Of a stretch of 64,000 nucleotides of DNA, positions 36,735-51,308 are shown piece after piece. This DNA is from Heterodera schachtii (taxonomy: Eukaryota; Nematoda; Chromadorea; Rhabditida; Heteroderidae). The position numbers and the translations under genes were made by a program. A model generated the notes under the pieces. It did not search any database and had not been told where the DNA came from. It saw only the letters and a program-made list of their open reading frames with translations. The stretch's first letter is position 1, and each line of letters opens with the position of its first letter. Location: positions 124,001 through 188,000 of the forward strand of contig SIJG01000018.1 of the NCBI GenBank assembly GCA_023374025.1, written 5' to 3'.

Positions 36735-39700
36735 AATAAATTCAAATATTTTTTTTCAAAGTGTCAAAAAAATCTGTATGCTTAATTAAACAAAATCAAA
36801 TATATAAAAATTTGTAAAATTGATTTTTGGCGTTTTTAACTTAAACAAATGTAGTGGGTGACATGAACCCTGAGCCTAACTATACTTCCTAGAAAACCCA
36901 AAAATATTTTGCTGTTCATTTTTATTCTTCATCTTTAACTCTAAAATACCAAAAATAACTAATGAAATATAACTCTTACAATAAAACATAACCTAACTAT
37001 AATAAAATTCTACTTTTACGCATACAAGTTCAATGATTAAAAATCAATTTATCCTTTTAGATATTATAAAGAACAATTTAAGAATTCTAATACATATAAG
37101 TGGAGATAATAAAGAATATATTAAAATTATACTAAAATAATTCTTAACTCAAAGAGAATTATTCTTAATGAAGAAAATAAATTAAATAATATTTCTTTGT
37201 CAACAAAAATTTATAAAGTTTTAAAACTAGAATAAAAATTTCTCGAATTGATGCAGATTGGTGAGAGCCATTATGGCACTCTATCCCTATTATTTTCACT
37301 CAAAAAATTACAATATAATGAAATAACAAATAATTATATTTTAACTCATTACAATATAAAATATTAATTAATTTTAATATTTAAATTCTTTCACCTCTAT
37401 ATCAGAAAATCAGTCATATTCAATACAGCTTATACAGCTTTAATTCACATATTTATGAAAAAACTTTTATGCAATAATATATAATCTTTTGTCATATAAC
37501 TTTTCTTCTTTTATGTGTTAATATATTTTAATATTTTTATTATTTTTTCAATTCTTTATAAATTATTTAATAGTATAAAAGAAATTTTGATGAAACTCTT
37601 TGTTCGGCAAAACATATCCTTTTTTAATTTATATATTGTTATGTGATTTTAGCACTTTATGAATATTTTTTATCCTTTCTTTTTAATGGTAATAAAATTG
37701 TTAAATATTTTTAAAAATTACTACTACAAGAATTGAATTAATTAAAATTAGATTTAAATTATTGAAAAAGTAATTTATTTCATTTATGTCTATTTTTTGT
37801 TTAATTTAACATTTATTTTGTGATTGACACTTATTTTATAAATAGCCAAGGAAATATAGCTTTAAATATAAAATTTACTTATTATCTTTTGGCATTTTTA
37901 GAATTATACAGAAATTTTTATCTTGCTAATTTCATTAATTGACGAATAGCGTTATCAAGGTCACGGATAAGTTCGCAGAACCATTAAATTTAATGTTCTA
38001 GGATGATTTACTGAAGGCAGGAACATCCTGCAAGAATGATGCGCAATATCATAGCCATAAAAAGTTGTTTTCAAAATTTAAATAATTTTCTTAATATTTA
38101 AATCAAAAAAAATTTAGGATAATTTTGGAATCATTAGCAGGCGAAATATTAATGAGCAAAATATAACGACCATTCTGTCGTAATATTTATAATATTTAAA
38201 AATTAAAAATAGAGAAAATTTGGTTGAAGAATATCACTATGGAGAAGAAGTGGAACAATCGGTCAAATAGCAAAAAACTCAAAAAAAATTAAAAACAACA
38301 TTAATTTTAACAAAATTATTTATTAAATTTTCTTACAAAAGAATATTCATGACGACATTGATAAATATTAATTAATTTAGCAATAAAAATGATAAATATT
38401 ATATAATAAAATAATTAAGCAATAAAAACTTATTACAATCTTTTAAAATAAACAATTCAATTTTTAAATTGGTCAAAAAAGACTGATTTCAAGGCTACTT
38501 GATAAAAAATTCTAAAACTAATTTATTAAAATTAATCATAAAATTTAATATATATTAATTTATAAAGATGCAAATTTTTGTGGAATTAATATTTAAGACA
38601 AATTTACAATAAAATTACCATGGTTTAACTTTACATTTTTAATCATTATTATCGTTAATAGCCTTTAGAATTTTTTTAAATTATTTTTATTTAAAAAAAA
38701 TTGAGGTCTGACGTAAGTCTTATACTTTCTTATAATAGTTTGTAGCTCTCTTGTCTTCATTATTCTTAAAATATGATATGCCTTTAAATATTACTCCGAA
38801 ATCTTTGACTTTTCTTTGCTTGTAATACTCCCACTAAGAAAATAGTCTTTTTTGTCTTTTTGTTCGTTAAATTTAACTTGTTAAATTTTCATTTTGCTTT
38901 GTTGAACTTTAATAGTAATGTTATTTTTATTTAAATTTTTTAAAAATAATTTTTGTATATTTTATTATTTTCTTGTTATATTTATAAATTTAAAACTTTT
39001 CTTTAATTAGGCTTATGAATTTTGCATTTTATACTTGAATTTGAATTATGAAGACTGAATTTTTGTAACAAACTTTTCAAAATAACAAAATGATTCATAT
39101 GTTCATTTTAAAATTAAAATTCACCTTGCTTGAAAATTACTTTTTATTTTTTGATATTGTCGATTATATGTTTTAGTATTTATGTTGATTTAAATATATT
39201 TTTTATTTACATTATTATATTTTTTTGAAAATAAACTGTTTAAATAAAACTTAAGCTTCAATATTTTTGGTTTAAGTTTATTGTCTTTTCAATGTTATTT
39301 AATTAAGTATTATTATTATTAGACTTTATTTAAATTATTAACCCAAGTTCTGCAATAAATGCGCGCATTCATTTATTATAACTTGATGCTTATTCAAACT
39401 CTCCATTTACCGAGGCTTTGAGCATTTTCCTGCTTTATTTCCATCTTTTATTAATACTTCTTTTAAATTTACTATTTAAATTTTCAAAATTTGTTCATTA
39501 TTTATAAATGAAGTCACTTCATCTTAACATATTGTATGTTTTATTTTAAATATTTTTGTTTTCGGTTTATTGAATGATTATTTTTCTAATATTTTAATAA
39601 GTTTCAATTGTCATTAATTTTTTTATTGTTTGTAGTTAATTTTCATTCAATAAGAAAATGATTTAGTTTAAAATAAATTTTAAAGAAAAATTAATTACGG

Positions 39701-42700
39701 TTACTTTCTCGTTGATCAAGCCACCACTTGTTGAGAGCATTCTAACAGACTTTTATATAAATTTAGTTTTATTATTCTTGCGAAAAATCACTACAAAATT
39801 TAATTTAGGCAAAGATATAATTTATTAATATTTTAATTCAAAATACAGTTAGCTATTTTGCGGAACTAACTGATTTGCTTTTAGAAAATAGATTGAAATA
39901 ATACTTATTTTATTTTTTTAGAAGTTGTTAGTGCGTAAATACTAACAATATTATTTGTTATGAGTTCGATTCCGGTTGATGTTTTTTTTAAATTTATTTT
40001 TTCTGATTAATAGAGAAAAACACCCTTAAAAATTTTTTTTGAGTAAATCATAAATATTTAATATATTTAATATTTTACAAAAAGCAAAAAAAAAAAACAA
40101 AAAATTTTCGGAAAATCTTTAATTTTTTTTGGTGAATCGAAGTTTAACAAAATTTTATTATCAAACATTAAATAAACATGTTATGATTTCAAAAACGCTT
40201 GACAGTCCTTATTTGCATGCAAAATTTTCCAAGAATTAAGTTGAGAAAAAAAAACTATGGCCAAAAATTCAAAAAACTCAAAATTTCCAGCCATTTTTCA
40301 TTTCGTATTAGGTGCGGGATTTTTTTAATCTATGTTTTCAAAAACAGATTAAATAAATTTAAAAACACATTATTATTATTAATTAAATATTTTTAGATGC
40401 TTCTAAGCAAATAATTAATTTTTTCAAACATTTTTTTGATTTTTAAAAGAAATTTCAAAAAATTTAGGTCCAAGCCTGATCCAGGTCTCGAGGAGCCTGG
40501 GTCTTTCCTGGACCTGGATTTTCGACCAAGATATCAAGGTCCAGGTTCAACATGAAATCAAGGTCCAGGTCCAGGCTTAAATTTGTAATTAAGCAAAAAA
40601 TTAAAAGAATCAAAAATCTGTTAAAATAAATGCTCTAGCTATTGATCAATCTAAAATGAAATTTTGTAATTAATAAAAAATAAATATTAAATTTCTTTTG
40701 CTGTTAAATTTTTAATCTAAGTTTTGGCTTATTTTTTGTTTTTAATTGTTAATTTATGCATTACAAAATGCTAAAGCAAATAATTATATCTATATTGATA
40801 AAGTTAATTTAAGATATGATTTGATTCATCGTTGAAAAACAGATCAAATTAATTATGATATATCATTGAGCTAAATTGCATTTCTTTATTTTCAAATAAT
40901 TTTTTTTATTACAATTAATAAGATTGTGAGAATTTAAAATAATGACTTTTATTTTGAAGTGCAACTTTATTGGTGCAGGAAAGATTTAAATAACAATTTA
41001 ATTGTTGTTATTATGTTAAATTCCTAATGATTATTTTCAATTGATTAATGACCAGTCTTTCGGTCGAAACCCTTCCATCCCAACTAAATAATTTATAATG
41101 TTTTTTAAATCTTAAATTTATTACATGTATTATGTATAAGCATTGACGATTTAAATAAAATTTCTCTTTGAATAATAAGTTTTATTTTTCTTATTTTCAC
41201 TTTTTATCGAAAGATTGGCAATTACAGGTTTCGACGATTGGTTGTTTTATGTACCAAATATTATTTAAAATATACTTTTTTAGTTATTCAAAAGTTTTAA
41301 CCGTTAAAATTACGATGTCAATTTTATGATGAGTTGGTTATTAAATTAATATAGATAATTACTAATTTTGTGTCACTTTATTTTTTTCATTTATATAAAA
41401 TAATACGCAATTTTTAAAAAAGCTTTTACATTTCATGCACTTTTCACGGTTTTAAATCTTGATCCAAATTGGATTTAATTTCAATAGACAAATTGGACCC
41501 TTGTATTATGTCCAAAAAACAATAAATGCAATTCGTAATTTTTTAAATATTTTCTTTCTATTTAAGTATGTTAAATTAAACATTTTACAATTTCATACAC
41601 TTTTAATGGTTATATCCTCTGTTTATTTAAGCTTTTTTTTAAATTTTTTGATACTAAAAAAATTAAATCAATTAAAAATTAAATGCATTTTCAATAATTT
41701 TGTTCCAATTATTAAATTTTTTATTTAATCTTAATCCAGGTTGCGGACTTTCAGGCCTCTCATCCTAGACATTATTGATAAAACTTCTTTTTTATTAATA
41801 TGCAATTTTTTAATTATTTTCTTTGTGTTTAATATTTTTAATGAAAACATTTTGTTTCTTTTTCTTTTATTCCTTTAAAGTATGAATACCCGAAAATTAT
41901 ATAAAATATGCTTATTTACTTCCAATAGGTTGGTTATTATAACTTGGGTTTCGGCCTCAATAACTGAATTACTATACTATAATTATTCAGTAATTTACTA
42001 ATAAATTAATTAACACAATCTTTTATTATAATTTTTAAATTTAATATAAAATATAAAAGAACATTAGATATAGTATAAACATTGAATTATAACAATTCAA
42101 TAACAATTTTTTCAAATATTTCAAATTTTAATGGGAAATAAATCTAACATTAAAGGTTTAAAATACATAAAATATATTCATGGTTATATATTAAATAACT
42201 TGTTTTTAAAAATTTAATTGTTAAGTTATACAATAAAATGAAATTGTTTTTTTTATCTATGAATTTATTTCAATATAATAAGCTGTGAAAAATTGTTACA
42301 ACAAAAGACATAGATAAATTTTAAAATGCAAAAATAAATAAAAATAAACGTGAAGTATCAATTACTTCATATACTTAAAAATAAAAGCAAACATTTTTTT
42401 AATTATAGCATGCCTCAAAATCTGGTTTAAAGATTATTAATATAGAATTATTTATGATAGTTGTAAAGTACGTTTGTATTTAAAACTTAAAATAAAAAAG
42501 GAAGCATATGTTAAATGATTATTATTGTTAATGAAAAAAATATAATATAACACTAATAATAATTATCATTATGGCCACATCTGCTGAACTTGTAGCGCAG
42601 TGAAATACGATTGACATGTTAATTAAATTTTAAAATAATTTTAAATCTACTGAAAAAGTTACTATTTTGAATTTTGAAAAATAGCAAAATATTCAACATT

Positions 42701-45700
42701 TTAATAATAAGATGCGTTAATAATAATAATGTAGATTAAATTCTAAATAAGCATATTAATATAGTTTTGAATAATTTATTTAATTTTCACAATTTGATTA
42801 TACAAGGTTGCAAATTTTGGCTAAAATTATATACACCAAGAATTATCTAATTTATATTAAACTAAAGAAAAATATAAGGAATATTCAAACTTGAAAGTCT
42901 AAAATTATTTGTTTTTTACATAACATTGTGGTTATTATGTTTAAAATAAATAAATTGAATATTTAAATGTAACTTTTATTTTACTTCTAATTTAAATATT
43001 TATAGCTTTTTATGAGTTAATTAATGAAGATTAAGATAGAAAAATATCATGCATTCCAAGAGGAAAGAGGAAAGGAAATATTACAGCATGTATAAAGAAA
43101 ATAAATAAATTATAATTAAAAAGAATATATAAAAAAACATTTAATGACAAAGATTTTGTTTTTACTCAGTAATAAAATGCAAAATCAAAATTTAATTTTT
43201 TTACCATTTTGTTTGTTTTGGAAAACTTATAGATGAAAATTGATGGTACAATTTGCTCCGGCAAATTTTTAACAATTATGCACGAAAATAGGCGTTTTGA
43301 ATAAATTGGGTTACAAACCTAACCTAATTAATAAGTTAATTTAATTTTATAAATCTTTTTATTTTTCAATTTTCTAAAAAGTACAATGTTAATTAAAGCA
43401 ACCACAAGCATTTGTGAAGAAATTTTTTTTTTAATTTCAAGTTGTTTATTTTATTGGCAGTTAAAATTAGTCTAAAACAACTCATTTGTATTTTCGAAAG
43501 TAATTGAATGGTCAAGAAATATAACTTATAATATAAAGAAATTAAAAGATTTTAATTGTTAAAATAAAATAAAAATTAAATAAACATATTTTACGAAAAT
43601 TATTTAGTATAATTAAAAAAAAATAAAAACTTTAAATATTTAAAGCATAAAATAAAAAAGTAGAGAAAAGTAAAAAAAACTTTATGAAGAATAAATTTGA
43701 AGCTTCTAACAAGCATATTATTGTTATTTTGCTAATATATTCAAGACAAAATAATAATTAATTAAAGAATTAAAAATCTTGACACATGTTAAACAACTGA
43801 GACAAATCGATATATTAAATTATATCTAAATAGTTATGATTTTAAAGCTAATTAGGTGTAAAATACAATTTGGATGAGATGATGTCACAAATGAAAAAAT
43901 TCAGAAGCCTGACTAAAGTAAAATTGTATTTTATCGAATTTTGCACTACGAGTTTCAATGGGTACAATTTTAATATATTGGTATTTTTTAATTTTATTTT
44001 ATTAAATTAATTAAGTTCATGTTTTATTCTCGTGTTTGAATGGTATAAATTATACGAGTTTAAAAAGGAGTTTAAGTTGATTTATTTAAATTTCTTTAAA
44101 AATACATATTTGAAGGTTTAGATTTTTGAGTTGGAGCGCTTTTAATATAAATTCTGTTTTCTTGATGAGAATATTTATTCTATGGCTTATAATACTTTAT
44201 ATATATTTCAGACGATTGATTTTTATTTTTTTTAAATTTATTGGAAATTTTCATTATGGAATTTATATTTTTTACTGATTTTATGTTTATGGAAGGGCAT
44301 TAAATTCCATTAAATTCTTTTGTAATAAATTAAAATTGCATTAAGTTATAAATTGAAAGAAAAAAATTTAAAAAAGATAATTTTAATATTTTGAATATTT
44401 TTTGGTCATTTTTAATTTTCGGTTACGACTATAGCAGTGCTTGGTGGGGCAGCATCCGTTTGTGCCTTTTTTCTTTCCTGAAAAATAAATAATTTTATAA
44501 AATTTTTTTTTTAATTTATGAAAAATATATGATAATTTTAAAAATATATAATTGCATATAAATATTCGTTTTTCAAAAGCTAAATTTATAAATTATTTAA
44601 TGTTTGAGGTTAATTGCTGAGTATTTCATTGAAATTAGTTTGTTTAAAGTTCTCCATGCCTAAGGTGCATTCATTTTGGAAAAACTAATTTAATTTTTCT
44701 TGAAATGATATAAAAATGTAATGGTTTGAAAAACTGAAATGTTTAATTATTTACCATTTAAATATAAGCAAAATTAAGTTTGTAACTCATCATATTTATA
44801 ATTTATATATTTTTCACCTTTTTCTCATTTTTTCACGTTATATATTTTTTTACATTATGTATCTTATTAAAAACATTAATAAATGTTTCATTTATTTATC
44901 AACATTCATAGATTTTAATTTTAGATAGTAGTTTTATGTTTAATTATTTAAATATGAACTTATGAATTTGTGATTTAAATAATTTATATCAATTTAATCA
45001 AAACATTTTGAAAAAAAAATTTAAAAAATAAGTTTTTTTTAACATTCAGATTTATATTGTTATATTTAAGTAAATTATTAGTTTTATTGTTATTAATTAA
45101 GTTGAATAATTTATAAATCAATATAAATATTTTAATAAACTGAAAATTGTTGAACCTTTATGAACCGTTTTTTTGACTGGCACAAAATGCCCGAATGCAA
45201 AAAATAAATTATATTTTGTAAAATATTATTTTCAAAAAAAATATGAAAAAACGTTATTCTTATTTTTTAACAAATCTATTAAAAGTTAGCAAAAATTAAA
45301 GTTTTTTTTGTTAAAAAAACTGTAAAATAAATATAATTGTAGTAAAAATTAAAAATCCTATTGAATATATATGAGATTTATTATTGAAAGTTAATTAATA
45401 AATTTTTGAATATAAAATTATTTTCTTTGAATTTAAACGAAAATATAACAAATTATTTGTAATACTCAACTAAAATCCTGAGGCTATTAAATTGAACAAA
45501 AAAATTAATCAAATGAATTGTAATAAAAATAAATACAAAAATAATTTTTATTTAGATTTAAAAATTAAAAAAATATATATAATTTTATTATAATTTAATA
45601 ACGAAAATTAGCTTGTGATTGAATTCTAATATACATACAGAAGCAAACAATTTTTATCATAAAAAATCAAAATACGATAAAACTCGTATTTCGAAACTTT

Positions 45701-48386
45701 TTAAATTTGTTACGGAATAAAATAAATTTATTTTAAATAAGTTCATTAATTAAAAGAAAAAATATTACCAATAAAATTTATCATTTTTAGCATAAAACGA
45801 TTATAAAGAAAGCAAATAATAATAGTTTTTAAACCAGCGCGGATTATAAAAAAAAATGAAGAGAAATACGACATGAGTTTTAATTGAATCTATTTGCATA
45901 ATTTACGGAATGCAAGATAAAAGTTTATTTAATGATTAGTAACAATTTAAAATTCATGACGGTATCAAGCAAAAAAAGAATGCATAAATTTAATAAAAAT
46001 AACATTTATTATAATGATTTATTTTATAAAAGCCGTAAATAAAACTACACAATATAATAATAAAATAATAGATAAACCTTCATAGATTAAACCACCTTCC
46101 TAAGTTTGTGTATCCGGGTCTTGGGAATCAATTTCCATGGCGTATTGCAATGGCAAATTGATCAATATCACCAAACCGTAACATTTTTAGTAAAATTTGC
46201 CTACTCATAATACAAATATCAGTTTATAAAAAAAACATTATTTTAAAGCACAAACCCTTAAATGTTTCATTTTATTTTATAAAGAAAAAGTCAAATAACG
46301 TTAATTTCTCTTTAAATTCTTTGAAATTAAAAACAAAAATAATATGGCACTGGTTTTAACGAACTCTTTATTTATTCGGGAAGAATGGTTTAATCTTAAA
46401 ATTATCATTATAAAAAATAATTTTAACATCTTTAATATATTTACAGAAACCTAATATAATTTATCTTTAAAATTTAAGTAACATTAATTTAGGCCAAGTT
46501 TAATAACGAAAAACAAAGGATTTTTTACAAATAAACACTAATAATTAACTTTGCTTATAAAAAACTACAAACATCAGTAATGTTATCACTTAAAAAATAA
46601 TTTCGAAATCATTTATTATAAAAATAATTAATGATATTATAATTTAAATACATTATAATTTTAATTCTAAATAATACGTGTCTGAATGATGGACTTTATA
46701 TATTTAATAATTGTTAGATTTTGTTTATTTTATTGATTTTTTGTTTTTTGATCCTTCTATAATTTTTCAAAATATTTCTTTTAATATTTATTGATTTTAT
46801 CTCGAAATACGATTAAATTTTTATTTTATTCATAAAACCTTTTTTTGCCTTTAAAATAAAATTGATTCATTTTTGGAAGATATTAAGTAAAATAATAGAC
46901 TATTTTTAATAACTATTACTTTGAATTCCATTATTAATTTACATTTTTTGTTCTGTTATAATTTTTAATGGTACTCATGCTAATGATTAGATTCTAATAG
47001 TTGACAAAAATGCTCGGCTCGTTTATGAGTTTCAATGAAAAATTTGCTTTAAAAATTAATTTCTTATTTGTTAATTAATGAAATTTAATTATAACTATTG
47101 CTGGGTATGTTTATTTTCATTATTTTTTGAAAATCATTTATTCTCGTTATATTTAAAAACAAATTTGTAAATATTCTTTGTCAAATTATTTTGGACATTA
47201 TCATACATTTAACTCAATATATTTGATCCTTTTATTATATTTTTATTTAGGGTTTCCCAAAAGTAATTATTTAATATTTATTACTCGCCATTAATTAAAT
47301 GCTTTATCTAATACAATTCAATTTATGCGAAAGTTAATTACCCTCTGATTATTATTATTCTTTAAATTTTATACATTTTATTGAGAGGATAAATTTTTGA
47401 TAAAATATTTTCGCCCTTTTTTGGTTCAAAAAATATTTGAAAATTTTCAATGGTGCCTAGCTAGAATTATATTAAATTTCATGCGTTTTTCTTATTCTCA
47501 ACGATTGTGAACAGAATAATTTGCATACAACGAACTAACGCAATAAATTAAATAGAGAAAATTGCTTTCGAGTCAACAAAATGATTCATTTAAAAACAAC
47601 CAACTAGATACAATTTTATTTTAAGATAAAACTATATTATTTATTTAAAATATATATAATTGTATTATTTACAAATAATACTAATATTAAAAAATTAGTT
47701 GCTTATAACGAGCAAAAATTCCCAGTACACGAGATTAAAATGAATTTAAGGAGATAAAAAATATTTCATTTATAATACATACTCATTTACAAAAAAAAAC
47801 AGAAATAAAAATATTTTCTTGCCAATCTCATTTGGAAAATTATTTAATTTTTTAAAATTATTCTAATAAAAATATTATTAAAAAATCACAGACGAAAAAA
47901 TTATATTTTTCTATTAAAATTTTATAATTTTGAGCTATAAAAATTAAGGCTTTCTTAACTAATTAATTTTTAATAAGAATATATTGTTTATAAATTAAAA
48001 CATTAGGAACCAGGTCTGATAAAATAATCAAGTATTTGTATGTATATAAATTAGGTACTTTATCAATAAAAATCGTAAACCAAATATATTAGACAACCTA
48101 TCAACCTTTAAAATATGAGAAAAAAATGAAATAAGCTTAACACAAACAAGTAAAACTTATCTGAATCCATCTTTACTAAAGATTACATTTAAAATTTCGA
48201 TAAAATTACTAGCAAATAAACTATAGCGAAAAATTAAAAGCAATTAATGCTAAACCAAAGAATAAATAATTTAATAATCATTAATTGGATGTGAAGATTT
48301 TTCATTACGCCTGTGATGAAATTTCAAGATTTATTGAATTTCTTATGAAATTTTTCAAAAAATTTGCGGAAAGATGTGCCAAAAGA
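36735..48386. other. Long AT-rich desert
   Basis: No gene is recognised. Noted within it are a block of degenerate GGTCCAGG repeats at 40465-40580, a decayed copy of the 29868-30330 arm at 40195-40270, a tRNA-like B-box (GTTCGATTCC) near 39963, and a GC-richer island at 46090-46185 with short protein-like frames. Nothing else stands out from AT-rich background. Confidence 0.6.
40465..40580. repeat. Degenerate GGTCCAGG motif cluster
   Basis: The octamer GGTCCAGG and near variants occur repeatedly in about 115 bp of otherwise AT-rich DNA, in both orientations (CCTGGACCTGG near 40508). Confidence 0.7.
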
Positions 48387-48993
48387 CCGAAAATGCTTCA
48401 GGTGCTATATTCGTTTAAACTCAAAGAAAATTTCTGAAATTTGTTAGGCTAATAAAACAAGCCAAGAGCTATAGCATGTTGTTACTAAGATTTTTAGTTT
48501 GATTGTTTTTAAGAACAAAAATAGCAAAAATATGCGTCTCTGCCCCTCCCCTCATAAAAAGTGGAGAGTGAAAACTGAAAACGTGAAAATAGTGTGTGAA
48601 AAAGAGACATTTTAAATAAAAACTTTTCATCATTCTTATGTATTTCTTCTGAGATTGATGGAAAACAACATCAATCGCTTGGTTCATTTATGACGAGTGC
48701 AGAAATGGAATTTGTCCCTTTTTTTAAAAAAAAAACCAAAATTCTTTTCTTTTCACCATTGATTAATATGAATGTATTGATCTTTTGAAATTTTGGTGCA
48801 ATATTTTCGGTAGAGTTCGAGCCGTACCGGGCCCGGTACCGGTTTTTACCGGGCCCGGCAAACCGGTCCGGCGATTTTGGGAAAAACCTGGTTTGACCGA
48901 TTTTTGTGAGGCCGGGCCCGGAAACCGGTCGTTTTGAAAATGCCAAACCGGTCCGGCAACCGGCATTTTTGAACGGTTTTTACCGGTTTATGA
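48387..48993. mobile_element. ACCGGT-rich repeat element, copy B (inverted relative to copy A)
   Basis: It matches 34473-35107 in reverse complement with moderate divergence. The ACCGGT/CCGGGCCCGG cluster is at 48812-48990. It starts CCGAAAATGC and ends TTTATG, the shared limits of both copies. It lies about 500 bp upstream of the F-box-like gene. There is no coding frame of note. Confidence 0.75.
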
Positions 48994-49490
48994 TAAAGCC
49001 AAAATTCTTCATTTTTGTTCATTTTCCTTTGAAAAATGTCACTTTGGCATACATAATGTTTTTAATTTTTTATTTTTTTGAATTATTTTGTTGAGTTTTT
49101 TATTCTAAAGTGCTACTTTATCGAAATGATAATTTATTTTATTTATTTATATTTAAGAAAATATTTGCTAATATATCACATTAAAATTATAAAAAAATTT
49201 CAATCCCCCAAAATTTTTTGAAAAATGTGCATCAAAAAAACGTTTTTAAAAGCAAAAAACTCAAAAATTGGCCTTTTTGCATAAAAATGTGTATTTATAA
49301 TTTTTCGTCGAATGTTTTTTTTCTTTTTTATCCGTGCTAAAAGTCAATGACAAATTTTGATCAGTATTGTGGCACAAATGTGTTTTGCTGATTGAATTTT
49401 TAATTTTATGGTTAAATTTTTGATATCGATTAAATTTTTTGCTAATTTCTTTTCATATAAAAATTTTCATTTAGGCAAAATTATTTTCTA

Positions 49491-50809
49491 ATGGCACCGC
49501 CCGTCAGAAAAAATAAAAAGTTTTCCTCTGACAATCGCCGCCTCATTTCTTCTGCTGCAATTGGTGAAGATCAGCAGCAAACGTTAGGCTCACTTACGAC
49601 ATCATCTGGAAAAAGGCAAAGTGTTCGAGTGGCAAAGAAAATAAAGAAACGAATTTTGAGGAAAATGTGAGAATTTATTGGGGTTTTCATTTAATTTCGC
49701 CTTAAAATATTTTTACGGATTTCAGCTGGATTTGTAGCGATGTTTGGATGAACATATTCCCCTTTTTTAATCGTGCCCAACTAGGCCTCAAATTGGCATT
49801 GATTTCTCCTCGTTTTGGCGTTTTAGTGGACAAACATTTCGATGGCAAAAGCGAATTGCCACTTTTGAAAACAATCAAAATTCGCAAGGACGATGGAATG
49901 TCTAAAATATTTGTCGATGGCCAATTTAAAGGATTTCCACTGCCAAAATATCGGTTGCCCAACAAAATTCGTTTTTCTCGACTTGAGATATGGTAATCCA
50001 CCGAATAAGCACTATTGGCAAAATAACTCATCCTTTGTAGGTACATTGACCATTCGGTCATCGCATTTCTTCGTTCCAACAAGCTATTTTTTGATGGAAG
50101 AGGCACCATTTTGCAGTTTTATATATTTTCGTCCAATAACGTTCGTTCCCAGCCAATTTGGAATGTTTTTGTCCGTGAAATTTGGCCCCTTTTTGCGCCA
50201 AACATTCGCCACTTGGGCTTTCTCGATTGTGCTCATTTGGACAATTTGCTTCGTTTAATTTCGCCGACACTTCTCACCGATCTCAATCAATTAAATTTAA
50301 TCCACGTTTTGGAGTTGCCTGAAGTGATTTGTGGTTTTGATAGGCCAAATGCAACCTCTGCTAGCAAAGCGATGTCCAAATGGTTGCACACTCCGACAAA
50401 AGATGGGAAGCCGAAGCTGTTGCGCTGCAGAATTGCAAATGCATTTCGAAAAAGAAAATTATTGATCAACAGTTTCAAGAAGGTTGCCCAAATTTTCTTT
50501 CGTCACTAACATTTTTTATGAGTTATACCAACCAAAACTTTGTGCTTTTGGACCGATATTTTTCAAGAATTTTCTATGAACTTTTTCATAAAAAAGGTGT
50601 GAAAATGACTAAGCTCGCTTTGAAGATTTCCTTGTTGGTTTTCGACAAATTGCGGACCTCAGCTAAATACTAATACTCGGATTTTTGGTTTAGGCGCGTG
50701 AATACTAATTACAGAACAGTTTAGCATTATCATAAAAAATGCCGGACTTTTGCTTTTGACTGCGTTTCCCATTTTAGACATTTCGCCGTGCCACCACTTC
50801 TGTCAATTT
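49491..50809 (+). pseudogene. F-box-like family gene interrupted by Ty3-B
   Basis: Exon 1 (49491-49666) starts at an ATG after AT-rich sequence and encodes a basic Ser-rich leader. Exon 2 (49726-49992) and exon 3 (from 50041) encode the family core: an F-box-like 'W.....F..RAQLGLKLALISPRF' segment, the 'VDKHFDGKSELPL' segment and 'IRHLGF' repeats. Introns 49667-49725 and 49993-50040 are short GT-AG introns. Read on, exon 3 stops at TAA 50507-50509, giving 303 residues. By comparison with the other copies, exon 3 may splice at about 50480 to an exon beginning near 50788. Ty3-B cuts that exon at 50810. F-box proteins usually link substrates to SCF ubiquitin ligases; the function here is inferred only from the family. 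Confidence 0.75.
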
Positions 50810-51220
50810 TGGACTGTTCCCCAATCTGCAATTTTTGACCAATTTGCCGTTCCCTTTGATGATCACTCCCGACTCTTGACCCAGCAAATTTGTTATGTAA
50901 TTTTTCCCCTTTTAATGTGTGCCTTTGCTCTCTCTCTTTGAATTCCCCGTCTGATAAGAATATGTCGGCATCCTCTCTTTTCTTTTTCTTTGCCTATTTA
51001 AACTCTGTCCCCATTGACTCTTGGCTTCTTTTTTGTCTTCTTTCTCCTACCCAATCCTTACACCTTTTCAACTCTAAATTTCCTACATTTACCTTTCTTC
51101 CCTAAATAAATTTCTTTTCATTCATTGGCAAACTTTGGAGTAAACCCGGGGATTAATTGGGAGTTTAACAAGGCCTCAGTTGGCTAAATCTCTCCCAACA
51201 AATTGTGCACGGACAGTGCA
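50810..51220 (+). repeat. Ty3-B 5' LTR
   Basis: It begins TGGACTG and ends CAGTGCA, an imperfect inverted repeat. A TATA-like TATTTAAA is at 50995-51002 and AATAAA at 51105-51110. The right limit is set by the primer-binding site two bases further on; an alternative end is CCCAACA at 51200. Confidence 0.8.
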
Positions 51221-51222
51221 GT

Positions 51223-51240
51223 TGGTGCCACGACCCGGGA
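51223..51240 (+). promoter_or_regulatory. Ty3-B primer-binding site
   Basis: TGGTGCCACGACCCGGGA directly follows the LTR and starts with TGG. The same site recurs after the 3' LTR at 59592-59609. Confidence 0.65.
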
Positions 51241-51308
51241 GACTCCAAATCCCATTTTTGCCAAAAAAGGGCAAAAAGCTCAATAGGCTAAACGCCTAAG
51301 ATTGTTGA

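Noticed and set aside
37940..37990. Minus-strand peptide-like frame (CELIRDLDNAIRQL) as an exon
   Set aside because: About 20 codons with no acceptor in phase and stops close by on both sides; too short to support.
39935..39985. Possible tRNA gene or tRNA-derived SINE (GTTCGATTCC with an upstream hairpin)
   Set aside because: A B-box-like decamer and a short hairpin are present, but acceptor and T stems do not pair, so no cloverleaf can be drawn.
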